Of a stretch of 49,654 bases of DNA, positions 26,542-34,938 are shown in pieces. Every line of letters begins with the position of its first letter. Positions within the stretch are counted from its first letter, which is position 1. The notes beneath the pieces are model-generated. The model was given only the letters and a program-made list of their open reading frames with translations. It ran no database searches and had not been told where the DNA came from. The translations under genes and the position numbers were made by a program. Source of the stretch: Proteobacteria bacterium UBA981 (lineage in GTDB: Bacteria; Pseudomonadota; Gammaproteobacteria; Ga0077536); contig DBBP01000033.1 in NCBI GenBank assembly GCA_002292285.1, forward strand, positions 1-49,654, in the 5' to 3' direction.

Positions 26542-27164
26542 GCACGGAACATTCAGTCACCCGCATCGATTTGCTGCGCCACGGCGCCTGCGAAGGCGGG
26601 GAGATTTTTCGCGGCGTTACCGATGTCGAACTCAGCGACACCGGATGGCAACAGATGCGCGCATCGGTCGCGGGTGCACAGCCGTGGCAGCAAGTCCTGT
26701 CCTCGCCGTTACGCCGCTGTCGCGCGTTCGCCGATTCTATGCGTACCGAAAGCCGGCCTCTGACTATCGAAGACGGCTTGCGTGAGCTGGACTTTGGCGA
26801 CTGGGAAGGGCGCCTGGTCGCCGACGTTTGGGCGGACGAAGCGGATGCTGCGCGGCAGTTCATGCGCGACCCCAATAGCTTTACGCCGCCGGGCGGCGAG
26901 TCGATTGTTGCGGCACACCAGCGCGTTGCAGCGGCTTGGGATGGGCATGCGCCACGCCTCACCGGCCAACATGTTCTTGTGGTCGCACACGGTGGGACTA
27001 TTCGTTTCCTGCTCGGCCATTTGCTCGGCCTGCCGCAGTCCGCCGTGATGACCTGGCATATACCTTATGCGTGCATGACTCGCGTTCATTTGCTGCATCA
27101 CGAGGAAGAAACGCGCCCTTTGCTGATTTCGCATGCGCCCGGAAAAGCGGATGAATGGCTTTAA
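26538..27164 (+). CDS. cobC: Alpha-ribazole phosphatase-like histidine phosphatase (CobC)
   Basis: The 208-residue protein has the phospho-His motif LLRHGACEGGEIFRGVTDV, the SSPLRRCRAFA segment, LRELDFGDWEGRLV and the second His in VVAHGGTIRFLLG. These match the CobC type that removes phosphate from alpha-ribazole-5'-phosphate or from adenosylcobalamin-5'-phosphate. ATG 26538 overlaps the cobT stop; the longer frame from 26337 lies inside cobT in another phase and is rejected. Its 3' end overlaps cobS by 14 bp. The operon position makes the cobalamin role likely. Confidence 0.9.
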   Translation: MSTEHSVTRIDLLRHGACEGGEIFRGVTDVELSDTGWQQMRASVAGAQPWQQVLSSPLRRCRAFADSMRTESRPLTIEDGLRELDFGDWEGRLVADVWADEADAARQFMRDPNSFTPPGGESIVAAHQRVAAAWDGHAPRLTGQHVLVVAHGGTIRFLLGHLLGLPQSAVMTWHIPYACMTRVHLLHHEEETRPLLISHAPGKADEWL

Positions 27165-27903
27165 GGTCGCACTGAGTTTTCTGACCTGTCTACCGATTCC
27201 GGGCGGGCTGCGGTATTCGCCCGAGGCGGAGGGACAGTCGTTGTTGTGGTATCCCGTTGTCGGCTTGATTGTCGGGCTGGCGCTGTTGGCTACCGCGTCG
27301 GTGGCCACGCAGATGCTACCCGCGTTGCCCGTGGCAGCGATTGTCGTCGTTGTTTGGGTTGCCCTGACCGGCGCACTACATCTCGATGGTCTTGCCGATT
27401 GCGCAGATGCCTGGTGCGGCGCTCATCGCAGTGAATCCCAACGCGCGCTCACGCTAACCATTCTGAAGGATCCACGCTGCGGCGCGATGGCGGTCGTTGC
27501 CATTGTGCTGAGCCTGTTGCTGCGATTCTCTTTGTTGACCGCTGTCATCGACACGGGCGCGCTCGGGTGGCTATGGGTGGTGCCCGTTTTCGCGCGGGCA
27601 TCGATACTCGGCCTGTTTATGTCGACGCCTTACGTCAGTTCAGAGGGTATTGGTAGCGCCTTAGCGCAGCATTTCCCATCCACACAGGCGACTCCCGTAC
27701 TCATGGCCGTGGCGGCGAGCGCGTTACTGATATTGCCGTTCGGCCTATTCGTTGCCATGGCGCTCACTATGGGCGGCGTTTTCTGGTGGCTCCGAGCACT
27801 CATGCTGAAGCGCCTGCAGGGATTTACTGGTGATTGCGCCGGTGCGCTGATCGAAATCATGGAGATCGCACTCCTGTTGGTGCTGGCGATCCACGCTGCA
27901 TGA
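27151..27903 (+). CDS. cobS: Adenosylcobinamide-GDP ribazoletransferase (CobS)
   Basis: The 250-residue integral membrane protein joins activated cobinamide to alpha-ribazole, the last assembly step of cobalamin. It begins ALSFLTCLPIPGG and has several transmembrane helices. The conserved loop LHLDGLADCADAWCGAH, then LTILKDPRCGAMA, carries the acidic residues needed for Mg-dependent transfer. ATG 27151 is chosen because the family starts at this point. The gene overlaps the cobC phosphatase and is followed 4 bp later by cobD. Confidence 0.95.
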   Translation: MNGFKVALSFLTCLPIPGGLRYSPEAEGQSLLWYPVVGLIVGLALLATASVATQMLPALPVAAIVVVVWVALTGALHLDGLADCADAWCGAHRSESQRALTLTILKDPRCGAMAVVAIVLSLLLRFSLLTAVIDTGALGWLWVVPVFARASILGLFMSTPYVSSEGIGSALAQHFPSTQATPVLMAVAASALLILPFGLFVAMALTMGGVFWWLRALMLKRLQGFTGDCAGALIEIMEIALLLVLAIHAA

Positions 27904-27907
27904 TGCG

Positions 27908-28840
27908 ATGACCAGTGTGACAGTGTTACTGGCCCTGCTACTCGATGCGTTTTTCGGAGAACCATCTAGATTTCATCCGCTGGTCGGTTTCGGCCGGGTG
28001 GCGCGAGAAATGGAGAACCGCTGTCTCAAGCTCGATTCGTCGTCGGCTTGGCAACGTGCCTGCGGCGCGCTGGCAACAATAGTGATCGTGAGCATCCCGA
28101 CAGCGGTCATTTCGCTCGTCGCGGCGTATTTCGAGCAGACGGTCGGTAACGTTCTTATCGCTGCGGTGATTTTGTACTGCGCAATCGGCGCCCGCTCATT
28201 GGCCGAACACGCACGCGCAGTGAAAGTTGCCCTCGACGACAACACACTCGAGCTGGCTCGCGAACGCACTGGCTTGATGGTGAGTCGCGACACCACGAAG
28301 TTGCACGAGAACGGTTTGACCAAAGCAACGATTGAGTCGGTGCTCGAGAACGGCAGCGATGCGGTGCTCGCACCGATATTCTGGTTTGCGGTTGGCGGCA
28401 TCCCGGCACTTGTCGCTTATCGTTTGATCAACACACTTGACGCTATGTGGGGCTACCGTTCCCAGCGCTATCGATATTTCGGCTCGACGGCCGCCGTGGC
28501 CGACGACCTTCTCAATTGGATCCCCGCACGCCTGACAGCGCTCGCCTATACGCTGGTCGGCCACAGCACCGCAGCGGTGCGCTGTTGGCGAGAACAAGCA
28601 CGATTGTGGGACAGTCCGAACGCGGGGCCAGTGATGGCGGCAGGTGCAGGTGCGCTGCGCGTACAGCTTGGCGGGGCCGCCACCTATCACGGCGAGCGGC
28701 ACATTCGACCTGATCTTGGGTGTGGCGCTGTTGCCGGTCACGCGGATATCAATTCGGCTCTCACGCTAGTGCGTAACGCGACCATTCTCTGGTTGCTCGT
28801 CATCGCCACTGTTAACGTGCTGGTCGTCTGGGAGTTCTGA
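27908..28840 (+). CDS. cobD: Adenosylcobinamide-phosphate synthase (CobD/CbiB)
   Basis: This 310-residue membrane protein attaches aminopropanol (phosphate) to adenosylcobyric acid. Family segments are LLDAFFGEPSRFHPLVGFGR at the start, GLMVSRDTTKL, ENGSDAVLAPIFWFAVGGIP, YRLINTLDAMWGYRSQRY and the C-terminal DSPNAGPVMAAGAGAL. About five membrane spans are visible. It is followed directly by btuF, with no spacer between its stop and the btuF ATG. Confidence 0.95.
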   Translation: MTSVTVLLALLLDAFFGEPSRFHPLVGFGRVAREMENRCLKLDSSSAWQRACGALATIVIVSIPTAVISLVAAYFEQTVGNVLIAAVILYCAIGARSLAEHARAVKVALDDNTLELARERTGLMVSRDTTKLHENGLTKATIESVLENGSDAVLAPIFWFAVGGIPALVAYRLINTLDAMWGYRSQRYRYFGSTAAVADDLLNWIPARLTALAYTLVGHSTAAVRCWREQARLWDSPNAGPVMAAGAGALRVQLGGAATYHGERHIRPDLGCGAVAGHADINSALTLVRNATILWLLVIATVNVLVVWEF

Positions 28841-29785
28841 ATGTACACAATCGTGTCGGCCACTCACGCTGTGGCTAACTTTGTACGCCTTTTGGTCTTG
28901 TTTGCGCTGCTGTGTCCACGCTCAGCGCTGGCGGAGATCACGGTTACGGATGATTTGCGCGCAACGGTAACGCTGGCCGGGCCCGCGATGCGCGTGGTGA
29001 GCCTGGCGCCGCACATCACGGAGTTGTTGTTTGCCGCCGGTGCCGGCGAACAAATCATCGGTGTGGTGCGGCACAGTGATTTTCCACCAGCTGCATTAGA
29101 AATCGCACAAATTGGTAGTTATAAATCGATCAGCTACGAAGCCTTGTTGGCCTTGCAACCGGATCTCGTTGTCGCCTGGCATAGCGGGAACGGCTCGGAA
29201 ATCATCGCGCGCCTGCGCGAACTCGGGCTGACTGTTTACGTCAACGAACCCCGAACCTTGCCGCACGTGGCTAGGGCGCTGCGTGATTTCGGCCAACTCA
29301 CCGGGCACGCTGAGGCTGCGTCCAGCGCAGCGGATAGTTTCGAAGCGCGCTTTACAGCATTACAGGCGCGTTATCGTGATCGTCCGCTGGTGTCGGTTTT
29401 CTATCAGGTCTGGAACCAACCGTTGACCACGCTCAACGGCGAACACCTTATTTCCGACGTGATTCGTTTGTGTGGCGGGAACAACGTTTTTGCCGACGCG
29501 GTGGTGCTGGCGCCGCAAATCAATGTCGAATCGGTCATTCGAGTCGACCCACAAGTTATTGTCGCGAGCGGTATGGGTGAGTCGCGCCCGGAGTGGTTGG
29601 ATATGTGGGAAGCGTGGCCGTCGATTCGCGCTGTGCGTACGCACCAGCTTTACTACGTCCCGCCAGATCTTCTACAGCGCCATACGCCACGCGTGCTCGA
29701 CGGGGCCGAAATCCTGTGCCGTCATCTCGACGAAACGCGAGCCTCGATGAGTAAACCGGCGGCGGGTGTAAGCAATCTTCGTTAA
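28841..29785 (+). CDS. btuF: Periplasmic cobalamin-binding protein (BtuF-like)
   Basis: The 314-residue protein has an N-terminal signal peptide (LVLFALLCPRSALA|E) and the TroA/BtuF fold: VVSLAPHITELLFAAGAGEQ, IGSYKSISYEALLALQPDLV, a long linking helix, then VFYQVWNQPLTTLNGEHLIS and the second lobe. It would deliver corrinoids from BtuB to an inner-membrane ABC transporter. BtuC and BtuD are not in the window, so the transporter must be encoded elsewhere. Its place at the end of the cob gene run and the residue pattern support a corrinoid rather than a siderophore ligand. Confidence 0.88.
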   Translation: MYTIVSATHAVANFVRLLVLFALLCPRSALAEITVTDDLRATVTLAGPAMRVVSLAPHITELLFAAGAGEQIIGVVRHSDFPPAALEIAQIGSYKSISYEALLALQPDLVVAWHSGNGSEIIARLRELGLTVYVNEPRTLPHVARALRDFGQLTGHAEAASSAADSFEARFTALQARYRDRPLVSVFYQVWNQPLTTLNGEHLISDVIRLCGGNNVFADAVVLAPQINVESVIRVDPQVIVASGMGESRPEWLDMWEAWPSIRAVRTHQLYYVPPDLLQRHTPRVLDGAEILCRHLDETRASMSKPAAGVSNLR

Positions 29786-29914
29786 CCCACACGAACTGGC
29801 GATGCGCTCGGGTAGAAAAATGATTCCCGTCATTGAGGTTGTTCGGATTGCTAAAAAATCAGGGCGATGGGGCAGGCATTCAGACGCAGCCCGGCCAGAG
29901 ACTCTCTCAGCCCG

Positions 29915-30994
29915 ATGACATTGAAACCTTTCTATCCTCCTGACTCAGAGCAACCACCGCAACACGGTGGAGATTTAGGTGCCGCGAGCGAGCAGTTCGG
30001 AATTGATCCCAACGACTGGCTGGATCTGTCGACTGGCATCAACCCCGACAACTATCCCGTTCCGACACTCGCGCCAGCGTGCTTCACGACACTGCCCGAG
30101 AAGTACCGTGTCGCGTTTCTGGACGCAGCTCGGCACTACTACGGATGCGAATTCGTGCTCGCCGGACCCGGTAGCCAACGCTTCATTGAACTCCTGCCGT
30201 GTTTGCGTGACGCGTCCACAGTCGGCGTGCCCGACATCGGCTACGCCGAGCACGCTTATCGCTGGCGACAAGCCGGGCATCAGGTCGTCACCTACGACGC
30301 GTGGAAACCGGCGGCGCTCGACACGCTCATCGAGGAGGGGAGAGTTGATTGCGCCGTGATCATCAATCCCGGTAATCCGACGGCCAAACTGGTTTCGCGC
30401 AGCCACCTGAGACAATGGCATCGACAGCTCGACGCGCGTGGCGGTTGGCTAATCATCGATGAGGCATTTATCGACGCAACGCCGGATAAAAGCTACGCAC
30501 CGTTTGCACACGAGCGAGGCGTTGTTGTCCTGCGCTCGATTGGAAAATATTTCGGTCTTGCGGGGATACGTTGCGGCTTCGCGATATGCCATCCAGAACT
30601 CGGTGAGCGTCTCGACTATGCGCTCGGGCCGTGGCCTGTGACGGGACCGAGTCAGCACATTGTGGAGATCGCATTAGGCGACCATGCCTGGCAAAGAAAT
30701 GCTGCCCGGACTCTCCTGCGGAACTCTCGCTGGATGCAGGACGTTGTAGTCCAGCACCTCGGTATGCCCAACCGGAATCTTCATTCGACTGGTTTTTTCG
30801 TCGGCTGTATTCTGAAATCGACTTTCGCCGATCACGTTTTCACGAAACTGGCCGGGGGCGGAATCCTCATCCGTCGCTGGCCGCTTGCCGGCGATTTTGC
30901 CGGATCCACACTCCTGCGATTCGGACTGATATCGAGCGAATCCGTGCTTCTGCGGGATCGTTTTCATTCCGCGCTGGCGCAGATAGAGCGCTAG
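29915..30994 (+). CDS. Threonine-phosphate decarboxylase (CobC/CobD type)
   Basis: The 359-residue PLP enzyme of aminotransferase fold type I starts with the family's HGGDLGAASEQFGI and WLDLSTGINPDNYP. It has INPGNPTAKLVSR, an Asp in WLIIDEAFIDATP, and the PLP Lys in RSIGKYFGLAGIRCGFA. It makes aminopropanol phosphate from threonine phosphate for the CobD/CbiB step. The naming differs between systems (cobC in Pseudomonas, cobD in Salmonella), so no symbol is given. It is separated from btuF by about 130 bp and may have its own promoter; ATG 29915 fits the family start better than 29867. Confidence 0.92.
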   Translation: MTLKPFYPPDSEQPPQHGGDLGAASEQFGIDPNDWLDLSTGINPDNYPVPTLAPACFTTLPEKYRVAFLDAARHYYGCEFVLAGPGSQRFIELLPCLRDASTVGVPDIGYAEHAYRWRQAGHQVVTYDAWKPAALDTLIEEGRVDCAVIINPGNPTAKLVSRSHLRQWHRQLDARGGWLIIDEAFIDATPDKSYAPFAHERGVVVLRSIGKYFGLAGIRCGFAICHPELGERLDYALGPWPVTGPSQHIVEIALGDHAWQRNAARTLLRNSRWMQDVVVQHLGMPNRNLHSTGFFVGCILKSTFADHVFTKLAGGGILIRRWPLAGDFAGSTLLRFGLISSESVLLRDRFHSALAQIER

Positions 30995-31239
30995 CGCTTA
31001 AAGGCGATGTTGGCGCCTGCGCTATCCTGGAAAATAATTCCCGCAGATTTGTCGCGACGCGGTTCATCCATAACTATCGATAATGGCGCTGGTCACAGCG
31101 CTCGCGTATCGCATAATCTGCGACCAGGAGTTGGTGAAGAGAACGGTCCTGAGCGTTAGGCCGAAATGGCCAAGCTTATTGAAGCGTAATGTGCCAACTC
31201 CGCCGACTATCCGGACCATAGTAAAGGAGAGAGACAAAA

Positions 31240-31869
31240 ATGAAGCTACATGATTGCCAAATGGCGCCGAATCCGCGACGTGCGCGAATTTTTCTGGCCG
31301 AAAAAGGCCTCGATGTCGAAATGGTCGAGCACAGTATTCTGGGTGGCGAAACGTGCGCTGCCGAGTACTTAAAAATCAATCCCTGGGGCACGGTGCCTGC
31401 GTTAGAACTGGATGATGGCACACTGATTCGCGAAGCGCCGGCGATTTTTCGCTTTGTCGAAGCGATGCATCCGGAACCGAACCTGCTCGGCAACAACCCC
31501 AAAGAAGCAGCAGAAATTGAGGCCTGGGAGCGATTTTCGGAATTCAACGGAATCGGCGCGATCGGCGAGTACTTTCGGAACCAGACTGAAGGCCTGGCTG
31601 GTCGCGGTTTGCCCGGACCAACCAAGCTCGATTTGATTCCCGCACTCGTCGAACGCGGTGCTGCACGCGCGGGGTATTTCTATCAGCAACTCAATGAACA
31701 ACTAGGAAAAACCGAGTATGTCGGCTCGAATCGCTACAGCATCGCGGACATTACCGCGCACTGCTGTGTTGATTTTGCCAACGCTGTATCGCTCGGCATA
31801 CCAGAGGATTGCCCGAGTGTCGCACGTTGGTATAAGGCGGTTAGTGGGCGCGCCAGCGCAGGCGCGTAA
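31240..31869 (+). CDS. Glutathione S-transferase
   Basis: The 209-residue protein is a canonical GST. The N-terminal thioredoxin-like domain has MAPNPRRARIFLAEKGL, the cis-Pro loop in NPWGTVPALE and the glutathione-binding E-A pair in LIREAPAIFRFVE. The C-terminal helical domain has the N-capping box in NRYSIADITAHC. The position of the usual catalytic Tyr/Ser/Cys shows Asn-Pro after Ala, as in several beta-like bacterial GSTs. GGAGAG lies just before the ATG. It sits alone between the cobalamin region and the PEP-CTERM gene; the substrate is unknown. Confidence 0.9.
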   Translation: MKLHDCQMAPNPRRARIFLAEKGLDVEMVEHSILGGETCAAEYLKINPWGTVPALELDDGTLIREAPAIFRFVEAMHPEPNLLGNNPKEAAEIEAWERFSEFNGIGAIGEYFRNQTEGLAGRGLPGPTKLDLIPALVERGAARAGYFYQQLNEQLGKTEYVGSNRYSIADITAHCCVDFANAVSLGIPEDCPSVARWYKAVSGRASAGA

Positions 31870-31944
31870 GCCGAGTTATCGCGAAAAGTCCGCAGCACGC
31901 CTGACGAACGCTAGCGAACGTTCGGATTGATGATGTCGAAATAG

Positions 31945-31979
31945 CGGACGGCGAATCAGAACAAGCGTTTTGCCGTCCG
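31945..31979. terminator. 8-bp inverted repeat at the 3' ends of convergent genes
   Basis: CGGACGGC (31945-31952) and GCCGTCCG (31972-31979) pair perfectly around a 19-nt loop, between and slightly inside the convergent GST and PEP-CTERM gene ends. A bidirectional terminator is plausible from position, though no T-run is present. Confidence 0.3.
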
Positions 31980-32600
31980 TGTCATCGATTGACGAACCAT
32001 GCCGAGGCTTATTAGCGCTAAAGCGAATAAAGCGAATGTCCGGGGTTCTGCCACGAGGTGGCTGGGTGAGACGGCGCTGCCGTGATCTTTTGCTGGGGCA
32101 CCGAACTGAAATGCGCCATTTCCGACCTTGAAGACGACCGATTCCGTGTGGCCGCAAGCTGGCCCTGACTGCGCAACTGCTTCGCCCGCCGGAGTACAGC
32201 CCCATAAGGGCTCGTTAGCACGAATTAATCGAAGATTAAGGCTTTCGATCGCCTGACCATCAAATTCTACGGCACTCAGAACTAATTTCTTTGCAGACTT
32301 GACGTCGCTGCGATCGAAAGTTATCGCGGAATTTGCTATCACGTTGCCTCCAGCATCGAGTCCGCCCACTAAATTTGAGCCGCTGTATGTGAAGGAATGG
32401 AAATTCTTTTCCTTTAACTTCGAGCCTTCCTGATAGTCCATCAACACGAGCTCTGCCCAGATCAGACCATCAAAGTCGGGATCTGCCGTCATGCAGTCGT
32501 TACAAATGCCGTTAAACGTGAACGTGACCAAGCTCGCTTGGGCTGACCCAGATATCGTTAGCGCTGCGATTAAAAACAACGCGGGAATTGTCTTCAGCAT
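31956..32600 (-). CDS. PEP-CTERM-type exported protein
   Basis: The 214-residue protein has a signal peptide (LFLIAALTISGSAQA|SL), then a beta-rich domain starting VTFTFNGICNDCMT. Two Cys pairs are visible (CNDC, and the Cys of LWGCTP and GPACGH), as is common in small PEP-CTERM proteins. The C-terminus is a variant PEP-CTERM signal: AEPRTFALFALALISLGMVR with a hydrophobic span and basic tail. Exosortase would cleave it and release or attach the protein to the exopolysaccharide matrix. The short start ATG 32600 fits the signal peptide; a sigma54-type promoter lies about 85 bp upstream. No exosortase or EPS genes are in the window. Confidence 0.8.
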   Translation of the reverse strand: MLKTIPALFLIAALTISGSAQASLVTFTFNGICNDCMTADPDFDGLIWAELVLMDYQEGSKLKEKNFHSFTYSGSNLVGGLDAGGNVIANSAITFDRSDVKSAKKLVLSAVEFDGQAIESLNLRLIRANEPLWGCTPAGEAVAQSGPACGHTESVVFKVGNGAFQFGAPAKDHGSAVSPSHLVAEPRTFALFALALISLGMVRQSMTRTAKRLF

Positions 32601-32682
32601 GTTTCGTCTTCTTTTCGGCTTGAGTACCGGTACCATCGCTTGACAAGTCTCAAAGTGAAACCCCGAACTATTTAGAATACAC

Positions 32683-32698
32683 GCAATTATCGAGCCAA
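32683..32698 (-). promoter_or_regulatory. Sigma54 (-24/-12) promoter for the PEP-CTERM gene
   Basis: On the minus strand the sequence TTGGCTCGATAATTGCG matches the sigma54 consensus TGGCACG-N4-TTGC with one mismatch and exact spacing. Transcription would start near 32671, giving a leader of about 70 nt to ATG 32600. PEP-CTERM genes in several proteobacteria are controlled by sigma54 together with the PrsK/PrsR two-component pair. Confidence 0.7.
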
Positions 32699-32700
32699 AT

Positions 32701-33328
32701 ATAATATCTTCTTTAATAAACAGTCAGTTATAAAGCCGATAAAGTGGCGCTCGGGCTTTTTCGGGACCAATTAACGAAATTTCGGCCGAATTAGTTAAAA
32801 AGTGTAAAAAAATCAAGAAAAATGGCGTTCTGCCGGGTAATTTCGATGCTTATGGCACGCGCGTACGATTATGTTCGCTCTTTCCAGGGGCTGCTATATC
32901 AACGCAACGTATTGATAAATATCCGATCAATTAAAAAAAACTCGTTCTCAATCGCGTGCTTCTGCGTGTAAAAAATCTTGACAAATATTGACGAACCGAT
33001 CGAATTTATCGGGCGAGCGGTGCCACGGAGCAAACGCCGACGGGTCCTAATTAGAGGACATTGCCCAAAGCTATAGGCAATCACGACGGGAGTGAATTCA
33101 GACACGAGATTGAGCAAACCGCCGCACAGGCCGGAAACAAAATCACCACCGTGATCGTGGCGGGGCCGACGGCGGTTAAGGTGCTGCAGACCATGCCTGT
33201 CTATGCTATCCCGCGACAGATTGGCCAGCCTGAATCAGGGGCTCGCGCCGCTGCCCTGGATGGCGCTCTCGTATACGTCACTTCGAGGCCGTAGCAAAGT
33301 TCCCGTTCGAATCGTGTTGCAGCCCTTG
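32701..33328. other. AT-rich intergenic region without a convincing gene
   Basis: The first part (to about 32970) is distinctly AT-rich with long A and T runs, unlike the flanks. From 33061 to 33294 a frame without a ribosome binding site is open (begins PKAIGNHDGSEFRHEIEQ); I see no family and do not call it a gene. Confidence 0.5.
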
Positions 33329-33359
33329 TTGACCTTAGAGCCGACTCTAAAGTTACAAT
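33329..33359 (+). promoter_or_regulatory. MerR-type promoter with 19-bp spacer
   Basis: TTGACC (33329-33334) and TACAAT (33354-33359) are separated by 19 bp that contain the dyad CTTAGAG-ccga-CTCTAAAG. The long spacer with a central palindrome is the hallmark of MerR-family metal-responsive promoters, where the activator untwists the DNA. It lies 35 bp before the regulator gene and should drive the regulator and the permease together. Confidence 0.85.
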
Positions 33360-33394
33360 CGTGGCGTAATGGCGGCCTTTTCTGAGCAATCGGG

Positions 33395-33850
33395 ATGGAA
33401 GAATTGCTAAAAATCAGCGAATTATCCGAGCAAACCGGGCTTTCAGCGCACACGCTGCGCTACTACGAGAAGCATGGCTTGATTCAGGCCAGCACCCGAA
33501 GTGAAGCCGGCTATCGTTTCTACACGGATTCCGACGTGCGCCGTGTGCAGTTCGTGAAGACCGCGCGCAATAGTGGGTTCTCGCTGGATGACATCAGTCA
33601 ATTGCTTTCCATCCGGGTGGATAAGGAGAGCCATAGTTGTCAGGACGTGACCGACATTACGCAAAAGAAACTGGATCAAGTGAACGCCAAATTAGCGGAG
33701 CTACACTCGATGCAACACACCCTTGAGTTATTGCTGGAGAGTTGTTGCGGCGGTCCTGAGAACGCGACCCACTGCTCGATCATCGAGGCATTGGATGCTG
33801 GAGTCGTAGATAAGGAGGCGTTTGGGCAAGCGCGCCACGAATCGACATGA
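33395..33850 (+). CDS. MerR-family regulator, ZntR-like
   Basis: The 151-residue protein has the MerR winged-helix domain (ISELSEQTGLSAHTLRYYEK, then GYRFYTDSDVRRVQFV), a dimerisation helix, and metal-site Cys82 (HSCQDV), Cys117-Cys118 (ESCCGG) and Cys127 (HCSIIEALD). These are offset by three from Cys79, 114, 115 and 124 of E. coli ZntR, so a Zn(II)-type divalent-metal sensor is likely. ZntR His119 is not at the equivalent position, though His126 is near. Its stop overlaps the permease start (ATGA). It probably activates its own operon through the promoter upstream. Confidence 0.92.
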   Translation: MEELLKISELSEQTGLSAHTLRYYEKHGLIQASTRSEAGYRFYTDSDVRRVQFVKTARNSGFSLDDISQLLSIRVDKESHSCQDVTDITQKKLDQVNAKLAELHSMQHTLELLLESCCGGPENATHCSIIEALDAGVVDKEAFGQARHEST

Positions 33851-34938
33851 ACATGCTCAGCGTATTTTGGAATCTGGTCGTCGAAAGTGCCCCCTGGTTG
33901 TTAATGGGCTATTTCCTGGCCGGGGTTATCAAGCAAGTCATACCGAACGACTGGGTCCATAAACAACTAGCCAAACCGGGTTTCGTTTCTGTCGTAAAAG
34001 GGGCGCTGATTGGGGCGCCACTGCCACTGTGCTCGTGTGGCGTGATTCCGACGGCGCTGGCGGTGCGTCAGGCCGGCGCGTCAAAAGGTGCGACATCTTC
34101 CTTTCTTGTCGCGACCCCTGAGACCGGCGTCGATTCCGTTTCTTTCTCGTTCGCCATACTGGGCCCCGTATTTGCGATCGCAAGGCCCGTTGCCGCGCTG
34201 ATTAGTGCCGTCGTGGCGGGTGTTCTGGTGAATCGCTTCGATGCTGAAGAACACGTGCAAGGGCCAGTCGAGAAGCCAACGAATTGCTGCGCGGAGAAGA
34301 AAGAGGAAGCCGCCCAGCCAAAAACAAAGTTGGGTACAAAATTGCTTTCTGCCGTGCAGTACGGTTACGGGCGCATGATTTCCGACACGGCGAAATGGCT
34401 GGTCATCGGCCTGGTCGGGGCAACGCTCATCACGACCGTTCTGCCGCAGTCCTTCTTTCTGCAATGGGGGGATGGTTTGCTCGCGATGATCGTGATGGTG
34501 ATCGTCGGCCTGCCGATGTACATCTGCGCCACCGCGTCGACACCGGTCGCGGCCGGTCTGTTGTTCGCCGGGGTGTCTCCGGGGGCAGCGCTGGTGTTTA
34601 TGTTGACTGGACCCGCGACGAATATCGCGACGATGGGCGTGATCAAAGAGCAGCTGGGACTGCGTTCTCTGATCGCCTACATGGTGGGCGTGATTGTGAG
34701 CGCGATAGCCTGCGGTCTACTCCTTAATCAACTTTACGCGGTCTTCGATTGGCCGCTGCAGTTGTCGATGATGACGCACGGTGAGAGCTATCCCTTGTGG
34801 CGGCAGCTCGCCGCGATTCTGTTGAGCGCTCTGATTGCTCGAGTCTGGCTACCGAATGCATTGCCTCTCGGAGGTGGGATTCATCGTATCCAGGATGTTG
34901 CGATGAATTTGCGTCGGCGCCTGACCCCACTCGACTGA
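33847..34938 (+). CDS. SO_0444-type Cu/Zn efflux permease
   Basis: The 363-residue protein has about eight membrane helices and the permease signature IGAPLPLCSCGVIPTA followed by ASKGATSSFLVATPETGVDS, with a second-half repeat LPMYICATASTPVAAG. A cytoplasmic loop contains NCCAEKKEE, a possible metal-binding Cys pair. This is the DUF318/ArsP-related family annotated as SO_0444 Cu/Zn efflux transporters. Translational overlap with a ZntR-like regulator supports export of zinc or another divalent soft metal. The ion cannot be settled by sequence alone. Confidence 0.9.
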   Translation: MNMLSVFWNLVVESAPWLLMGYFLAGVIKQVIPNDWVHKQLAKPGFVSVVKGALIGAPLPLCSCGVIPTALAVRQAGASKGATSSFLVATPETGVDSVSFSFAILGPVFAIARPVAALISAVVAGVLVNRFDAEEHVQGPVEKPTNCCAEKKEEAAQPKTKLGTKLLSAVQYGYGRMISDTAKWLVIGLVGATLITTVLPQSFFLQWGDGLLAMIVMVIVGLPMYICATASTPVAAGLLFAGVSPGAALVFMLTGPATNIATMGVIKEQLGLRSLIAYMVGVIVSAIACGLLLNQLYAVFDWPLQLSMMTHGESYPLWRQLAAILLSALIARVWLPNALPLGGGIHRIQDVAMNLRRRLTPLD

